Part shown: positions 27,758-35,522 of the stretch, one piece after another
Layout: every line of letters begins with the position of its first letter
How positions within the stretch are numbered: the stretch's first letter is position 1
Origin: an uncultured Bacteroidales bacterium
GTDB taxonomy: Bacteria; Bacteroidota; Bacteroidia; Bacteroidales; Bacteroidaceae
Direction: 5' to 3'
Length of the DNA stretch: 57,698 nt
NCBI GenBank assembly: GCA_902771725.1
Contig: CACXXT010000012.1
Coordinates: forward strand, 1-57,698
Notes under the pieces: generated by a model
Told to the model about the DNA's origin: nothing
The model's input: the letters and a program-made list of their open reading frames with translations, nothing else
The model's database searches: none
Program-made: the position numbers and the translations under genes

Positions 27758-27780
27758 GGGCATACTATGCCCATTCGGGC
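27758..27780 (-). promoter_or_regulatory. Overlapping hairpins in the rpsL leader
   Basis: GGGCATA-C-TATGCCC (27758-27772) overlaps GCCC-ATTC-GGGC (27769-27780), so the two cannot form together. They lie right behind the predicted transcription start, 60 nt or more before the rpsL ATG. Confidence 0.5.
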
Positions 27781-27782
27781 TG

Positions 27783-27812
27783 CAAAAGTACATAAAAATC
27801 CCCAAACTGCAA
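27783..27812 (-). promoter_or_regulatory. Promoter of the rpsL-led ribosomal cluster
   Basis: Minus strand: -7 box TACTTTTG (27783-27790) with TTG (27810-27812) 19 nt further upstream, fitting the Bacteroidetes TTTG / TAnnTTTG promoter. Predicted leader about 75-80 nt. Confidence 0.65.
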
Positions 27813-28063
27813 TGCTCTCAGCACCTTAAAATCACTTTTAGGGCTAAAAACCGGTGCATTTTCTTTGTTTTTTAAGAAGATTTAACAAAACAAGCACACT
27901 CAAAAAGCATTCCTATGCGCAACGAAGCCTTCAGCATGAGAGGGAAAGGCACCCCGAGAGGAAGGGTTTCCCCGCCCTACCTTCGCCAGCTCTTCCAATC
28001 GACATATATATAATAATGTACGCGCGCGAGCCGGCTGAGTCCTTTCGAACAGGCTGCTGCATG

Positions 28064-28129
28064 ACACAAGACTGCCGCCTGTATTACACAAAACAGCCGC
28101 CAGTATAACACAAGACAGCCGCCTGCACC
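28064..28129. repeat. Three tandem 22-nt repeats
   Basis: Copies at 28064-28085, 28086-28107 and 28108-28129 share acacaa-ac-gccgcc-g; differences are scattered. The third copy also forms the left arm of the terminator hairpin, whose right arm is an inverted copy of the same core. No spacers, hence not a CRISPR array. Confidence 0.75.
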
Positions 28130-28147
28130 ATTCAGGGCAGGCGGCTG
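28116..28147. terminator. Terminator-like hairpin downstream of the DUF3467 gene
   Basis: Perfect 11-bp stem CAGCCGCCTGC/GCAGGCGGCTG (28116-28126 with 28137-28147), 10-nt loop, 28 nt past the DUF3467 stop. On the minus strand it is followed by TGTCTTGTGTT, a weak U-tract. Confidence 0.6.
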
Positions 28148-28174
28148 CAAGGTTTCACGGGAGCAGATGCCCGT

Positions 28175-28498
28175 TCAGTTAATCTTGAAAGGGGAGATGG
28201 GTCCGCCCTGTGATGTAGCGTTGTCCTCGGGGAGTTTGATTGCTCCGAAACTCTTCTCGAAGTTCGCCATATTCTGCTCCAGCAGGCGCATGAGGCGCTT
28301 TGCCTGCACAGGGGACATCACCACGCGGCTCTGCACATTGGCACGGGGCATTCCTGGATGGTGGAATACGAAGTCCATGATGAATTCCGTGGGCGTGAAA
28401 CCCATAATAGCCAGGTTGGAGTATACGCCTTTCTCCACTTCCGGGGTCATATTCACCTGAACCTGACCTTGTTTCTGTTGTTCGTTATTGTTTGCCAT
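28175..28498 (-). CDS. DUF3467 family protein
   Basis: 107 aa, cytoplasmic, function unknown. Matches the DUF3467 pattern seen in Bacteroidetes: a beta-strand start (VNMTPEVEKGVYSNLAIMGF), then PTEFIMDFVFHHPGMP and NVQSRVVMSPVQAKRLMRLL followed by a helix. The N-terminal 15 residues are Asn/Gln-rich. In many Bacteroidetes this gene lies near rpoC/rpsL; here it is also close to rpsL, but is cotranscribed with the lipoprotein gene 23 nt upstream. Confidence 0.88.
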   Translation of the reverse strand: MANNNEQQKQGQVQVNMTPEVEKGVYSNLAIMGFTPTEFIMDFVFHHPGMPRANVQSRVVMSPVQAKRLMRLLEQNMANFEKSFGAIKLPEDNATSQGGPISPFKIN

Positions 28499-28521
28499 AG
28501 TGCAGTCGGATTCAATCGCGA

Positions 28522-29181
28522 TTAGAGTCCAAGCTTCTTCTTAGCGGCGGCAGCAGCATCGTCGATAGCTTGATTGGCTTTCTCCTGAGCCTTCTGCTGA
28601 GCAGCAGCGGCAGCTTCTTCGCCCTTTGCCTTGGCAGCATCAGCGGCTTCCTTCAGAGCTTCCTTGGCAGCTTCAGGAGCAGCCTCCACGGCAGCCTTGG
28701 CTGCGTCCACAGCCTGCTGGGCAGCAGCTGCCTGCTCAGTAGCAGAGGTAGCCACGCCATTAGCGGCACTGGTAACGGACTCCAGCAGACTGGAAGGCAG
28801 ATTCTCCACATTGGAGAGAGCCTCGCTGATGGTGGTGCTGGCACCGATGGCCTTCAGTTTCTCGGCATTTTCGGAGATAAAGTTGCTGATAGTCTCGGTG
28901 TAAACCTTGGCAGCAGCCTCGTCGCCCTTGGCGATAAACTCTGCCACCTTCTCGGCTACCTGCTGGCCGATGGCCTTGATCTGCTCGGGATCGGCGTTCT
29001 TAATCTGCTCCTGCAGGAGGGCTACCACCTGGTTGGCCTGCTCCACGGGAGCGGCTTCTTCTTCAGCCACGGCTTCTGTCGTGAGGCTGTCGAGTTCGGC
29101 TGTGTTGGAATTGGTCTTGCCACCGCAGGAAGCGAGGCTGATTGCAGCTGCTGCAATCACAAGGGTCATAATCTTTTTCAT
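28522..29181 (-). CDS. Alanine-rich putative lipoprotein with long amphipathic helices
   Basis: 219 aa. Signal MKKIMTLVIAAAAISLASCGG with lipobox LASC, so a lipid-anchored envelope protein. After an acidic stretch (EAVAEEEAAPVEQ) the protein is almost wholly predicted helix; the last 80 residues are Ala/Lys/Glu repeats with an 11-residue-like rhythm (AAAQQAVDAAKAAVEAAPEA), as seen in apolipoprotein-like, LEA-like or Lpp-type helical proteins. No enzymatic motif. Function unknown; a structural or membrane-associating role is inferred. Has its own promoter, divergent from the wzi-like gene. Confidence 0.85.
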   Translation of the reverse strand: MKKIMTLVIAAAAISLASCGGKTNSNTAELDSLTTEAVAEEEAAPVEQANQVVALLQEQIKNADPEQIKAIGQQVAEKVAEFIAKGDEAAAKVYTETISNFISENAEKLKAIGASTTISEALSNVENLPSSLLESVTSAANGVATSATEQAAAAQQAVDAAKAAVEAAPEAAKEALKEAADAAKAKGEEAAAAAQQKAQEKANQAIDDAAAAAKKKLGL

Positions 29182-29261
29182 TTTGCTTTTTCGTTTTTAA
29201 TGGTTGATAATAACTATTCTTTTCCTATCTCATGGAATCCGCCTCGAGGCGAAAACCGAGG

Positions 29262-29269
29262 CAAATGTA
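29262..29269 (-). promoter_or_regulatory. -7 box of the Ala-rich lipoprotein gene (TACATTTG)
   Basis: TACATTTG on the minus strand fits TAnnTTTG; a TTG at 29292-29294 lies 22 nt upstream, slightly long for a -33 element. Confidence 0.6.
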
Positions 29270-29333
29270 GGTCAAAAGAACGAAAGCGATGCAAGAATTG
29301 TGCTAAAATGTGTGAAGTTCCTTTTTTTTGCGC

Positions 29334-29341
29334 TATCTTTG
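29334..29341 (+). promoter_or_regulatory. -7 box of the wzi-like gene (TATCTTTG)
   Basis: TATCTTTG fits TAnnTTTG, about 54 nt before the chosen ATG at 29395. The box is divergent from the lipoprotein promoter 65 nt away. Confidence 0.6.
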
Positions 29342-29394
29342 CAGCCGAAAACAGAATGTTTGACCTCAATTTGCGTCCATCCGCTTCCAAAATA

Positions 29395-30909
29395 ATGCTT
29401 AGCCGCCCGATATTCGTTATCCTGACATTGTTGATGTTCATCCCGTCCATGGCACAGCAGTTGGCCGACACCCAAGAGCGCGACCTGCTGCGTCAGACAG
29501 AGGTGATGTTCGAGTATTCGGGCACCTTGTCCTCTGGCGACTACGCCCCGCTATGGCTGACATCCAACCGCTACGGGCTAGCCAGCGTGGAACCCCAATC
29601 TTTATATGAACGGGCGCGCGCTGCGCGAGACATCCATTACGACGACGGCCGGAAATGGCGCTTGGGCTATGGATTGGATCTGGCGCTGACATTCGGGCAC
29701 ACCCGCCATCTCGTTCTGGAACAGGCATACGTGGAAGGAGCCTGGAAAAACCTCCGTCTCACTGTTGGAGCCAGGCAACAGCCGCTGGAGATGCAGAACC
29801 AGGAGCTCAGCAGCGGTGCCATGACCTTTGGCATCAATGCCCGCCCCATTCCACAGGTGAGGCTGGACATCGACACCCTACCCTTCCCGGGTACCAGGAA
29901 GTGGTGGCGGTGGAACCTGCGATGCAGCTATGGCTGGAAAACCGACGGAGGATGGCAGCAGGAATGGGTGGTACCCGGCACGCGCTACACCAGCGGCACC
30001 CTGTACCACGAGAAATCACTCCACTGGATATTCGGACGACCTGATGTCTTCCCGCTGACCTACGAAATCGGGCTGAACATGGCAGCCGAGTTCGGAGGTA
30101 TCAGCTACAACATCAGCACCTCGCGCGCCGAAGGCTCCACCTTCGAGCACACATCCGACCTGATGGCCTACTGGAATGCCCTCGTCTGCCGTGGAAGCGA
30201 CACCACCGACGGCAGCGACCCCAACGTAGAAGGCAACCATGTAGGCAGTTGGGTGATGCAGCTGAAGTACCACGGAGCTCGTTGGCAGGCACGCGCCTAT
30301 TGGGAACGTTTCTTCGAGGACCACTCGATGTTGACCGTGCAATATGGGATTCGCGACATGCTCATCGGAGCCGAAGTCACCCTGCCTCGCAACCCGCTGC
30401 TCAGCAGCTTCGTCATCGAACATCTGATTTCCACAGACCAGACAGGCCCCATCTTCCACGACCCCACACCTCAGCTGCCCGAGCGGGTGGCTGGAGTGGA
30501 TGACTACTACAACAACCTCAACTATGGCGGCTGGCAGAACTACGGCCTGACTCTGGGCAACCCGCTGCTAACGTCGCCGCTCTACAACAACGCCTTCGGT
30601 CGCGCCCATAGCCTTCGCTTCTACAACAACCGTGTGCTTGCCTGGCACTTAGGCATCGCCGGCGACCCTTCGGCAGAATGGCACTGGCGATTCCTCCTGT
30701 CGGCCACACGCAACTGGGGTACATACGAGCAGCCATTCACGGACAGACTGCATCAGACACACCTGATGGCCGAAGCCACCTACCGACCCCGGTGGGCACC
30801 CGGCTGGACTGCATCCTTGGGGCTCGGACTGGACCAAGGCGACCTCATCGGCAACAGCGTGGGCGGACAAATCACCTTCTGTCGCAGACTGAGTCTGAAG
30901 GACGATTAA
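29395..30909 (+). CDS. Capsule assembly Wzi-like outer membrane protein
   Basis: 504 aa from the ATG at 29395 (MLSRPIFVILTLLMFIPSMA, a signal peptide). An in-frame ATG at 29356 is also possible, but the long open frame before it lies over the promoter and the opposite gene. The mature protein is a series of amphipathic beta strands ending in aromatic residues (YGLDLALTF, LVLEQAYVEG, YGWKTDGGWQQEW), consistent with an 18-strand barrel, and shows the Bacteroidetes Wzi-type start with GDYAPLWLTSNRYGL. Wzi in E. coli binds capsule at the surface. No capsule cluster is beside it, so the cargo is unknown. Confidence 0.85.
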   Translation: MLSRPIFVILTLLMFIPSMAQQLADTQERDLLRQTEVMFEYSGTLSSGDYAPLWLTSNRYGLASVEPQSLYERARAARDIHYDDGRKWRLGYGLDLALTFGHTRHLVLEQAYVEGAWKNLRLTVGARQQPLEMQNQELSSGAMTFGINARPIPQVRLDIDTLPFPGTRKWWRWNLRCSYGWKTDGGWQQEWVVPGTRYTSGTLYHEKSLHWIFGRPDVFPLTYEIGLNMAAEFGGISYNISTSRAEGSTFEHTSDLMAYWNALVCRGSDTTDGSDPNVEGNHVGSWVMQLKYHGARWQARAYWERFFEDHSMLTVQYGIRDMLIGAEVTLPRNPLLSSFVIEHLISTDQTGPIFHDPTPQLPERVAGVDDYYNNLNYGGWQNYGLTLGNPLLTSPLYNNAFGRAHSLRFYNNRVLAWHLGIAGDPSAEWHWRFLLSATRNWGTYEQPFTDRLHQTHLMAEATYRPRWAPGWTASLGLGLDQGDLIGNSVGGQITFCRRLSLKDD

Positions 30910-30937
30910 AACTAGGCAAACGGATTCTTTGAATGTA

Positions 30938-31423
30938 ATGATTAACCATAAGAACCATACGTACATCACCCTGTTCCACTTCCTTGCGGCAGTGGTTTGG
31001 GGTGCGTGTCTCGCCCTGATCACGTCCTGCAACAAGATGCCAGTCAACGGAGTGCTCGACGGGCAATGGCAGTTGATGTCCATCGAGACACCGGACAGCA
31101 CACACCATACCCGCGACGACCTGGTTTTTCTCTCCGTTCAGCTACAGCTCACCCAATGGAACAACCATCGCAGTGGCGCCATCTACTTCTCCCACTTCCT
31201 CCACAAGGGAGATTCCATCCTCTTCTTTGACCTGGTCCACCCGTCGCAGCACTCACTCGACAGCAACAACGATGTCTACGTGACCAGCGAAGAGATGTCT
31301 GCCGGAGAGATGGACGACTGGGGAATCCACACCTTGGACATGCGCTATCGGGTACAAACCCTCACTTATGACGACCTTGTCCTCGAAAAAGTTGATACCA
31401 CACTGCGTTTTCGAAAATTTTGA
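30938..31423 (+). CDS. Lipocalin-like putative lipoprotein
   Basis: 161 aa from the ATG at 30938; a TTG three codons earlier is not needed. An uncleaved-looking long N-terminus with a hydrophobic stretch (ITLFHFLAAVVWGACLALIT) ends in the lipobox LITSC. The rest is beta-rich with NGVLDGQWQLMSIETPD, the start motif of Bacteroidales lipocalin-like/DUF-type lipoproteins. 28 nt behind the wzi-like gene, so probably in the same transcript. Function not known. Confidence 0.75.
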   Translation: MINHKNHTYITLFHFLAAVVWGACLALITSCNKMPVNGVLDGQWQLMSIETPDSTHHTRDDLVFLSVQLQLTQWNNHRSGAIYFSHFLHKGDSILFFDLVHPSQHSLDSNNDVYVTSEEMSAGEMDDWGIHTLDMRYRVQTLTYDDLVLEKVDTTLRFRKF

Positions 31424-31456
31424 CCCCTATTATCGCTGAATCTCAACAAAAATAGC

Positions 31457-31464
31457 TATCTTTG
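31457..31464 (+). promoter_or_regulatory. -7 box before the CDP-alcohol transferase gene (TATCTTTG)
   Basis: Fits TAnnTTTG, 37 nt before the ATG at 31502. No clear -33 element. It suggests a separate start for the transferase-cytidylyltransferase pair. Confidence 0.55.
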
Positions 31465-31501
31465 CCGCGGAAAGTCTATAAAAACAGACCCACACAGCTG
31501 C

Positions 31502-32431
31502 ATGACCTCTAAAGAAGACACCATACACCACTCCTTCTGGGACAACGTTCGTGCCACCATGAAGTCTGAGGACACCGAGGGACGCTTCGAATTATTATTC
31601 ACACGCACCCCCGGCTATCTTTGGGCTCAGTTTTTCCGCATTTTGCACGTCCATCCCATCGCTGTGACGCTCATCAGCATCATCCTCGGTGCCGCTTCCG
31701 CCTTTTTCTTCGTGCGCACCGACCTCCAGAGCAACCTCATCGCCGTCGGCCTCCTCATCGTGGCCAACTGGCTGGACTGTGCCGACGGACAGTTGGCTCG
31801 CATGACCGGTAAGAAGACCCTTATCGGACGCATTCTCGACGGCTTTGCCGGCGACGTCTGGTTCCAGTTCATCTACGTGGCGCTAGCTCTGCGCCTGACA
31901 CCCACGTGGGGTATCTGGGGATGGCTGCTCGGAGCCTACGCAGGCTACTGGTGTCATGTCCGTCAGGCCAACCTTGCCGACTACTATCGCAACCAGCATC
32001 TCTACTTCCAGCTGGGTGCCCAGCGCAGCGAACTCGACCGCAGCCACAAGCTGCAGCTCAGCTACGACAGTCTGCGATGGCAGAGCTCCGACTGGTTTGA
32101 GAAACTCTACCTCTTCTTCTACATCCGCTATACGCTGCGCCAGGAACACATGACACCCCGCTGCCAGGAGATGCTGAACCGCCTGACAGAGCGCTTCGGC
32201 GATGACATCCCGGCTGACATCCGGGAAGAGTTTGTTCGCCGCAGCCGCCCCATGATGCCTGCCTGTCAGGCGCTGACCTTCGACCTGCGCATCGGAGTGC
32301 TCTACCTGACGGCACTCCTGAACTGCGTGTGGGTGTACTTTCTCTTCGAGGGAATTGTCCTCCAAGTCATTTTCTTCCGCCTGCGTCATCGCCATGAGCA
32401 ACTCTGTGCTGACATCATAGCTAAACTATAA
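31502..32431 (+). CDS. CDP-alcohol phosphatidyltransferase family membrane enzyme
   Basis: 309 aa integral membrane enzyme that joins a CDP-activated alcohol to a second alcohol. The family active-site motif is complete: DCADGQLAR at about residues 94-102, followed by LIGRILDGFAGD, i.e. D-x2-D-G-x2-A-R-x8/9-G-x3-D-x3-D. Hydrophobic segments lie at about 50-90, 120-150 and 265-300, with a large charged insert (about 155-255) between them, longer than in PgsA- or PssA-type enzymes, so the substrate is probably not a standard phospholipid head group. 15 nt upstream of a cytidylyltransferase gene that could make its CDP-substrate. Confidence 0.88.
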   Translation: MTSKEDTIHHSFWDNVRATMKSEDTEGRFELLFTRTPGYLWAQFFRILHVHPIAVTLISIILGAASAFFFVRTDLQSNLIAVGLLIVANWLDCADGQLARMTGKKTLIGRILDGFAGDVWFQFIYVALALRLTPTWGIWGWLLGAYAGYWCHVRQANLADYYRNQHLYFQLGAQRSELDRSHKLQLSYDSLRWQSSDWFEKLYLFFYIRYTLRQEHMTPRCQEMLNRLTERFGDDIPADIREEFVRRSRPMMPACQALTFDLRIGVLYLTALLNCVWVYFLFEGIVLQVIFFRLRHRHEQLCADIIAKL

Positions 32432-32446
32432 ATTCCCACAATCCCT

Positions 32447-33175
32447 ATGCCACACTCGACTCTCCCGCCCCATAAGACCCACTGTCACATAGCCTTGCTG
32501 CTGGCTGGCGGCGACGGCACTCGCGCCGCACAGAGCGTGCCGAAGCAGTACGTACAGATCGAAGGCATTCCTGTGCTGGCCTACACCATGCGCGCCTTCG
32601 ACCGTCATTCCCTGATAGACGAGGTATATGTCGTCTGCCAGGACGAGTGGGCAGATTTGGTACAGCGCGCTGCCACGGAATTGGCATTCACCAAGTTCCG
32701 AGGCACCATCACAGCCGGCGACACGTGCATGGCCTCCATCCGCAATGGCGTCCGGGAACTTGCCCGCCGCCACACGGACGACCCCATTGTCCTTGTCCAC
32801 GACGGCGTGCGCCCCTTGGTTTCATCGGCAATCATCGCCGATGCCATTGCCGTATGCCAGCGCCACGGCAACGCCATCGCCGCGCTCCAGGGTGAGGAAG
32901 CCTTCATGACCGGCGATGCCACAAAGGGCACCGGGATGATTCCACGCGAACAGCTGTGGGGAGCCCAGACACCGCAGACCTTCCCGCTCAGTACCCTCGT
33001 CAGCGTCTTCGACGAGGCTGAACAGCAGGGGATTCAGGATTCACAGTCGCTCTACACCCTCATGGCCGAGCTGCACCACTGGCCTTTGTACAAGTCCCGT
33101 GGCGAACGGGTCAATCTGAAAATCACTCACCCCGAGGACATCTGGCTCTTCAGCCGACTCGTCAGTGTGCTCTGA
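32447..33175 (+). CDS. IspD/TarI-type cytidylyltransferase
   Basis: 242 aa GT-A-like nucleotidyltransferase that transfers CMP from CTP. The P-loop-like motif is LLLAGGDGTRAAQSVPKQY (residues about 17-35); VLVHDGVRPLVSS and LWGAQTPQTFPL are family signatures and the end has NLKITHPEDIWLF. IspD makes CDP-methylerythritol for isoprenoids; TarI makes CDP-ribitol. The GAQTPQTF and KITHPED forms fit either. The neighbouring CDP-alcohol transferase tilts toward a CDP-polyol or CDP-alcohol role, but it could be the housekeeping IspD of this genome. No gene symbol given for that reason. Confidence 0.88.
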   Translation: MPHSTLPPHKTHCHIALLLAGGDGTRAAQSVPKQYVQIEGIPVLAYTMRAFDRHSLIDEVYVVCQDEWADLVQRAATELAFTKFRGTITAGDTCMASIRNGVRELARRHTDDPIVLVHDGVRPLVSSAIIADAIAVCQRHGNAIAALQGEEAFMTGDATKGTGMIPREQLWGAQTPQTFPLSTLVSVFDEAEQQGIQDSQSLYTLMAELHHWPLYKSRGERVNLKITHPEDIWLFSRLVSVL

Positions 33176-33246
33176 CCATTCCCCCACCCCGCCCCTACAC
33201 CTTATTTATAATAGCAAACTAAGAACAAACCATAAAACGAACCACG

Positions 33247-35337
33247 ATGAAAAAACTATTCCTCACGCTCGCCATCGCCATTACCGCTTTGGCCGCCCAG
33301 GCAGAAGTCAAGCTGCCTGGCTGGATGACCTCCCACATGGTGCTCCAGCAACAAACCACCGTCCACCTCACCGCCACCGCAAAGAAAGGTGCCACCGTCA
33401 AGATCACCGCTTCCTGGGACCAGCAGACCGTGAAGGTCCAGGCCGACAAACAGACGGGTGCCTTTGCTTTTGATCTGCGTGTCCCACGCGCCGGAGGCCC
33501 GTTCACCATCACCTTCGACGACGGCAAGAAACTGATCCTCGAGGATGTCATGTCTGGCGAAGTGTGGTTCTGCAGCGGACAGTCGAATATGGAAATGCCC
33601 GTGAAGGGCTGGGGACGCGTCAAGAACTTCGAGCAGGAAGTGGCCGCTGCCAACCACCCTCTGGTGCGCCTGTTCCAAGTCGAAAAGGTCGTGGCTCATA
33701 GCCCACAAACCAATGTACCCCTGGGGCACACGAAAGGCTGGGCAGTCTGCTCGCCGGAGATGATCGAGGAATTTTCCGCTGCGGCCTATTTCTTCGCGCG
33801 CGAGGTGTCGCAGAAACTGGGCATTGCCGTGGGCGTCGTCAACAGCAGCTGGGGCGGCACGCCCGCTGAGAGCTGGGTGAGCCATGAGAAGCTGTCTGGC
33901 GTCACCGGTTTTGAAGAGCACCAGAAGCGCGTCTTCGAGACCGGCTTTGACGAAGAGAAAATCCAGCAGCTCTATTTAGCTGAGCGCGCAGAGTGGATGA
34001 AGGAAATCTTCGGCGATGACCGCGGCCTAAAAGACGGCGACCTGACACAGGCACCGTGGGCGCAGGGCGATTTCGACGACAGCAAGTGGCAGAAAATGTC
34101 ACAACCCATTCACTGGAACCAGACCCCGGAACTGAAGGAGTTCGACGGTATCGTGTGGCTGCGCCGTGTGATAGACATTCCCGCCCCATTGGCAGTCAAG
34201 GACCTAAAGCTGGAACTCGGCCCCATAGACGATGAGGACTGCACCTATTGGAACGGCACGCTGGTGAGCACGACAACGGGTTGGAACATTTCCCGCCACT
34301 ATACGATTCCTGCACATCTGCTCAAACCCGGACGCAACATTCTCGCCGTGAGGATTTACGATACCAGCGGCGATGGCGGCTTCTGCGGTGATGCCAAAGA
34401 CTTTTATCTCAAATCCGACGACACCACCATTCCCCTCACTGGTGACTGGAGTTGGCAGAAGAGCATGAGTGCTGCCGAGGTCAAGGCTCATTCCGGAGGT
34501 GTGGAACCCAAGAAGCCCAACGATTCCTGGTACCCCGCCAACCTCTTCAACGCCATGGTGGCACCCTTCCTGGACATGCCCGTCCGCGGCTTCACCTGGT
34601 ATCAGGGATGTTCGAACGTAGGTCGCGCCATTCAGTACGAAGGACTCTTCCAGACCCTCATCCACGACTGGCAGGCTCGCTTCAACCGCAATTCCGAGGT
34701 TGCTGCCTACCCGAAGCCCGCTCCCTCACAGAACGACCGTCGCCGTTTCTTCCAGCAGCCGGATTCCAAGGTACTACCCTTCTATTTCGTACAGATTGCC
34801 AACTACCTCCAGCGTCGCGACCTGCAACCCCAGTCGGAATTGGCTGCCATCCGCGAGGCACAGCGCAAGGCCCTGAAACTCGACGGAGTGAGCATGATGG
34901 TGAACATCGACATCGGCGAGGCCAACGACATCCATCCGAAGAACAAGCAGGAAGTAGGTCGCCGACTGGCACTGCTTGCCCTCAACCGCACCTACGGCCG
35001 CGAGGAAGCCTGTGCAGCACCCGAGTTCTACCAGATGTCCGTGCGCGATGGACGCGCCATCCTCACCTTCCGCCCCGTGCAGGGCAGCGACAACCTGGCT
35101 GAGAATGCCGACATCAAAGGATTCACCATCGCCGGAGCCGACCGCCAGTGGCACGTCGCCAAGGCACGCATCGAAGGCGAACGATGGATGCAGCGCGTTG
35201 TCGTCGAGTGCCCAGAAGTACCCTACCCCGTTGCCGTGCGCTACGCCTGGGCCGACAATCCGGAGTGCAATCTCCAGACCATCAGCGGCCTGCCCGTCGG
35301 TCCCTTCCGCACCGACGACTGGCCCGACTTCCGTTAA
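33247..35337 (+). CDS. Sialate O-acetylesterase-like secreted SGNH esterase
   Basis: Removes acetyl groups from sialic acid or other sugars in the envelope or gut glycans. 696 aa with signal peptide MKKLFLTLAIAITALAAQAE. The SASA block begins with EVWFCSGQSNMEMPV, nucleophile Ser113; the distal Asp/His pair is in ANDIHPKNKQEVG (about residue 560). Between the two halves sits an inserted jelly-roll domain of the glycoside hydrolase 2 type (about 275-385, IVWLRRVIDIPAP to LKPGRNILAVRIYD), the usual architecture of Bacteroidetes members. 71 nt behind the cytidylyltransferase gene, no clear own promoter. Confidence 0.92.
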   Translation: MKKLFLTLAIAITALAAQAEVKLPGWMTSHMVLQQQTTVHLTATAKKGATVKITASWDQQTVKVQADKQTGAFAFDLRVPRAGGPFTITFDDGKKLILEDVMSGEVWFCSGQSNMEMPVKGWGRVKNFEQEVAAANHPLVRLFQVEKVVAHSPQTNVPLGHTKGWAVCSPEMIEEFSAAAYFFAREVSQKLGIAVGVVNSSWGGTPAESWVSHEKLSGVTGFEEHQKRVFETGFDEEKIQQLYLAERAEWMKEIFGDDRGLKDGDLTQAPWAQGDFDDSKWQKMSQPIHWNQTPELKEFDGIVWLRRVIDIPAPLAVKDLKLELGPIDDEDCTYWNGTLVSTTTGWNISRHYTIPAHLLKPGRNILAVRIYDTSGDGGFCGDAKDFYLKSDDTTIPLTGDWSWQKSMSAAEVKAHSGGVEPKKPNDSWYPANLFNAMVAPFLDMPVRGFTWYQGCSNVGRAIQYEGLFQTLIHDWQARFNRNSEVAAYPKPAPSQNDRRRFFQQPDSKVLPFYFVQIANYLQRRDLQPQSELAAIREAQRKALKLDGVSMMVNIDIGEANDIHPKNKQEVGRRLALLALNRTYGREEACAAPEFYQMSVRDGRAILTFRPVQGSDNLAENADIKGFTIAGADRQWHVAKARIEGERWMQRVVVECPEVPYPVAVRYAWADNPECNLQTISGLPVGPFRTDDWPDFR

Positions 35338-35382
35338 CATCACCTCTTAACTACTGCTCTTCGTGTACACCGGAGAGAACAT

Positions 35383-35431
35383 GCACGTGCTGGATCCGAC
35401 GTCTGAAGATGGCATAGGATGCAGCACGTGC
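35383..35431. repeat. Long inverted repeat downstream of the esterase gene
   Basis: Arms 35383-35397 and 35417-35431 pair in 14 of 15 positions (GCACGTGCTG/CAGCACGTGC plus ATCC/GGAT), 19-nt loop. No T-run follows, so terminator action is uncertain. The rest of the 35341-35522 gap is AT-rich without a recognisable promoter box. Confidence 0.65.
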
Positions 35432-35522
35432 GCGTGAAAATGGTATTTCGTATTTAAAAAAGCGGATTATTACCATTAATATCGGTATTTATTCCTTTCT
35501 TTCTGCCATATTTAAACCACAA

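Larger units (their letters stand above)
27699..28174. other. 476-nt gene-free spacer between rpsL and the DUF3467 gene
   Basis: Holds, from left to right, the rpsL leader with overlapping hairpins (27758-27780), the rpsL promoter (27783-27812), an AT-rich stretch, a unique part with no feature seen (about 27850-28060), a 22-nt tandem repeat (28064-28129) and the terminator of the minus-strand lipoprotein/DUF3467 unit. No convincing gene. Confidence 0.6.

Noticed and set aside
27850..28110. Short open frames in the rpsL-DUF3467 spacer as genes
   Set aside because: They span the tandem repeat and low-complexity DNA with no signal peptide, domain or start context.
28064..28147. Possible short CRISPR array
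   Set aside because: Units are contiguous with period 22 and there are no unique spacers or cas genes nearby.
28570..29394. N-terminal extension of the wzi-like frame to 779 aa
   Set aside because: The first 260 or so residues are the antisense of the Ala-rich lipoprotein gene and cross its promoter. A signal peptide and -7 box mark the start near 29395.
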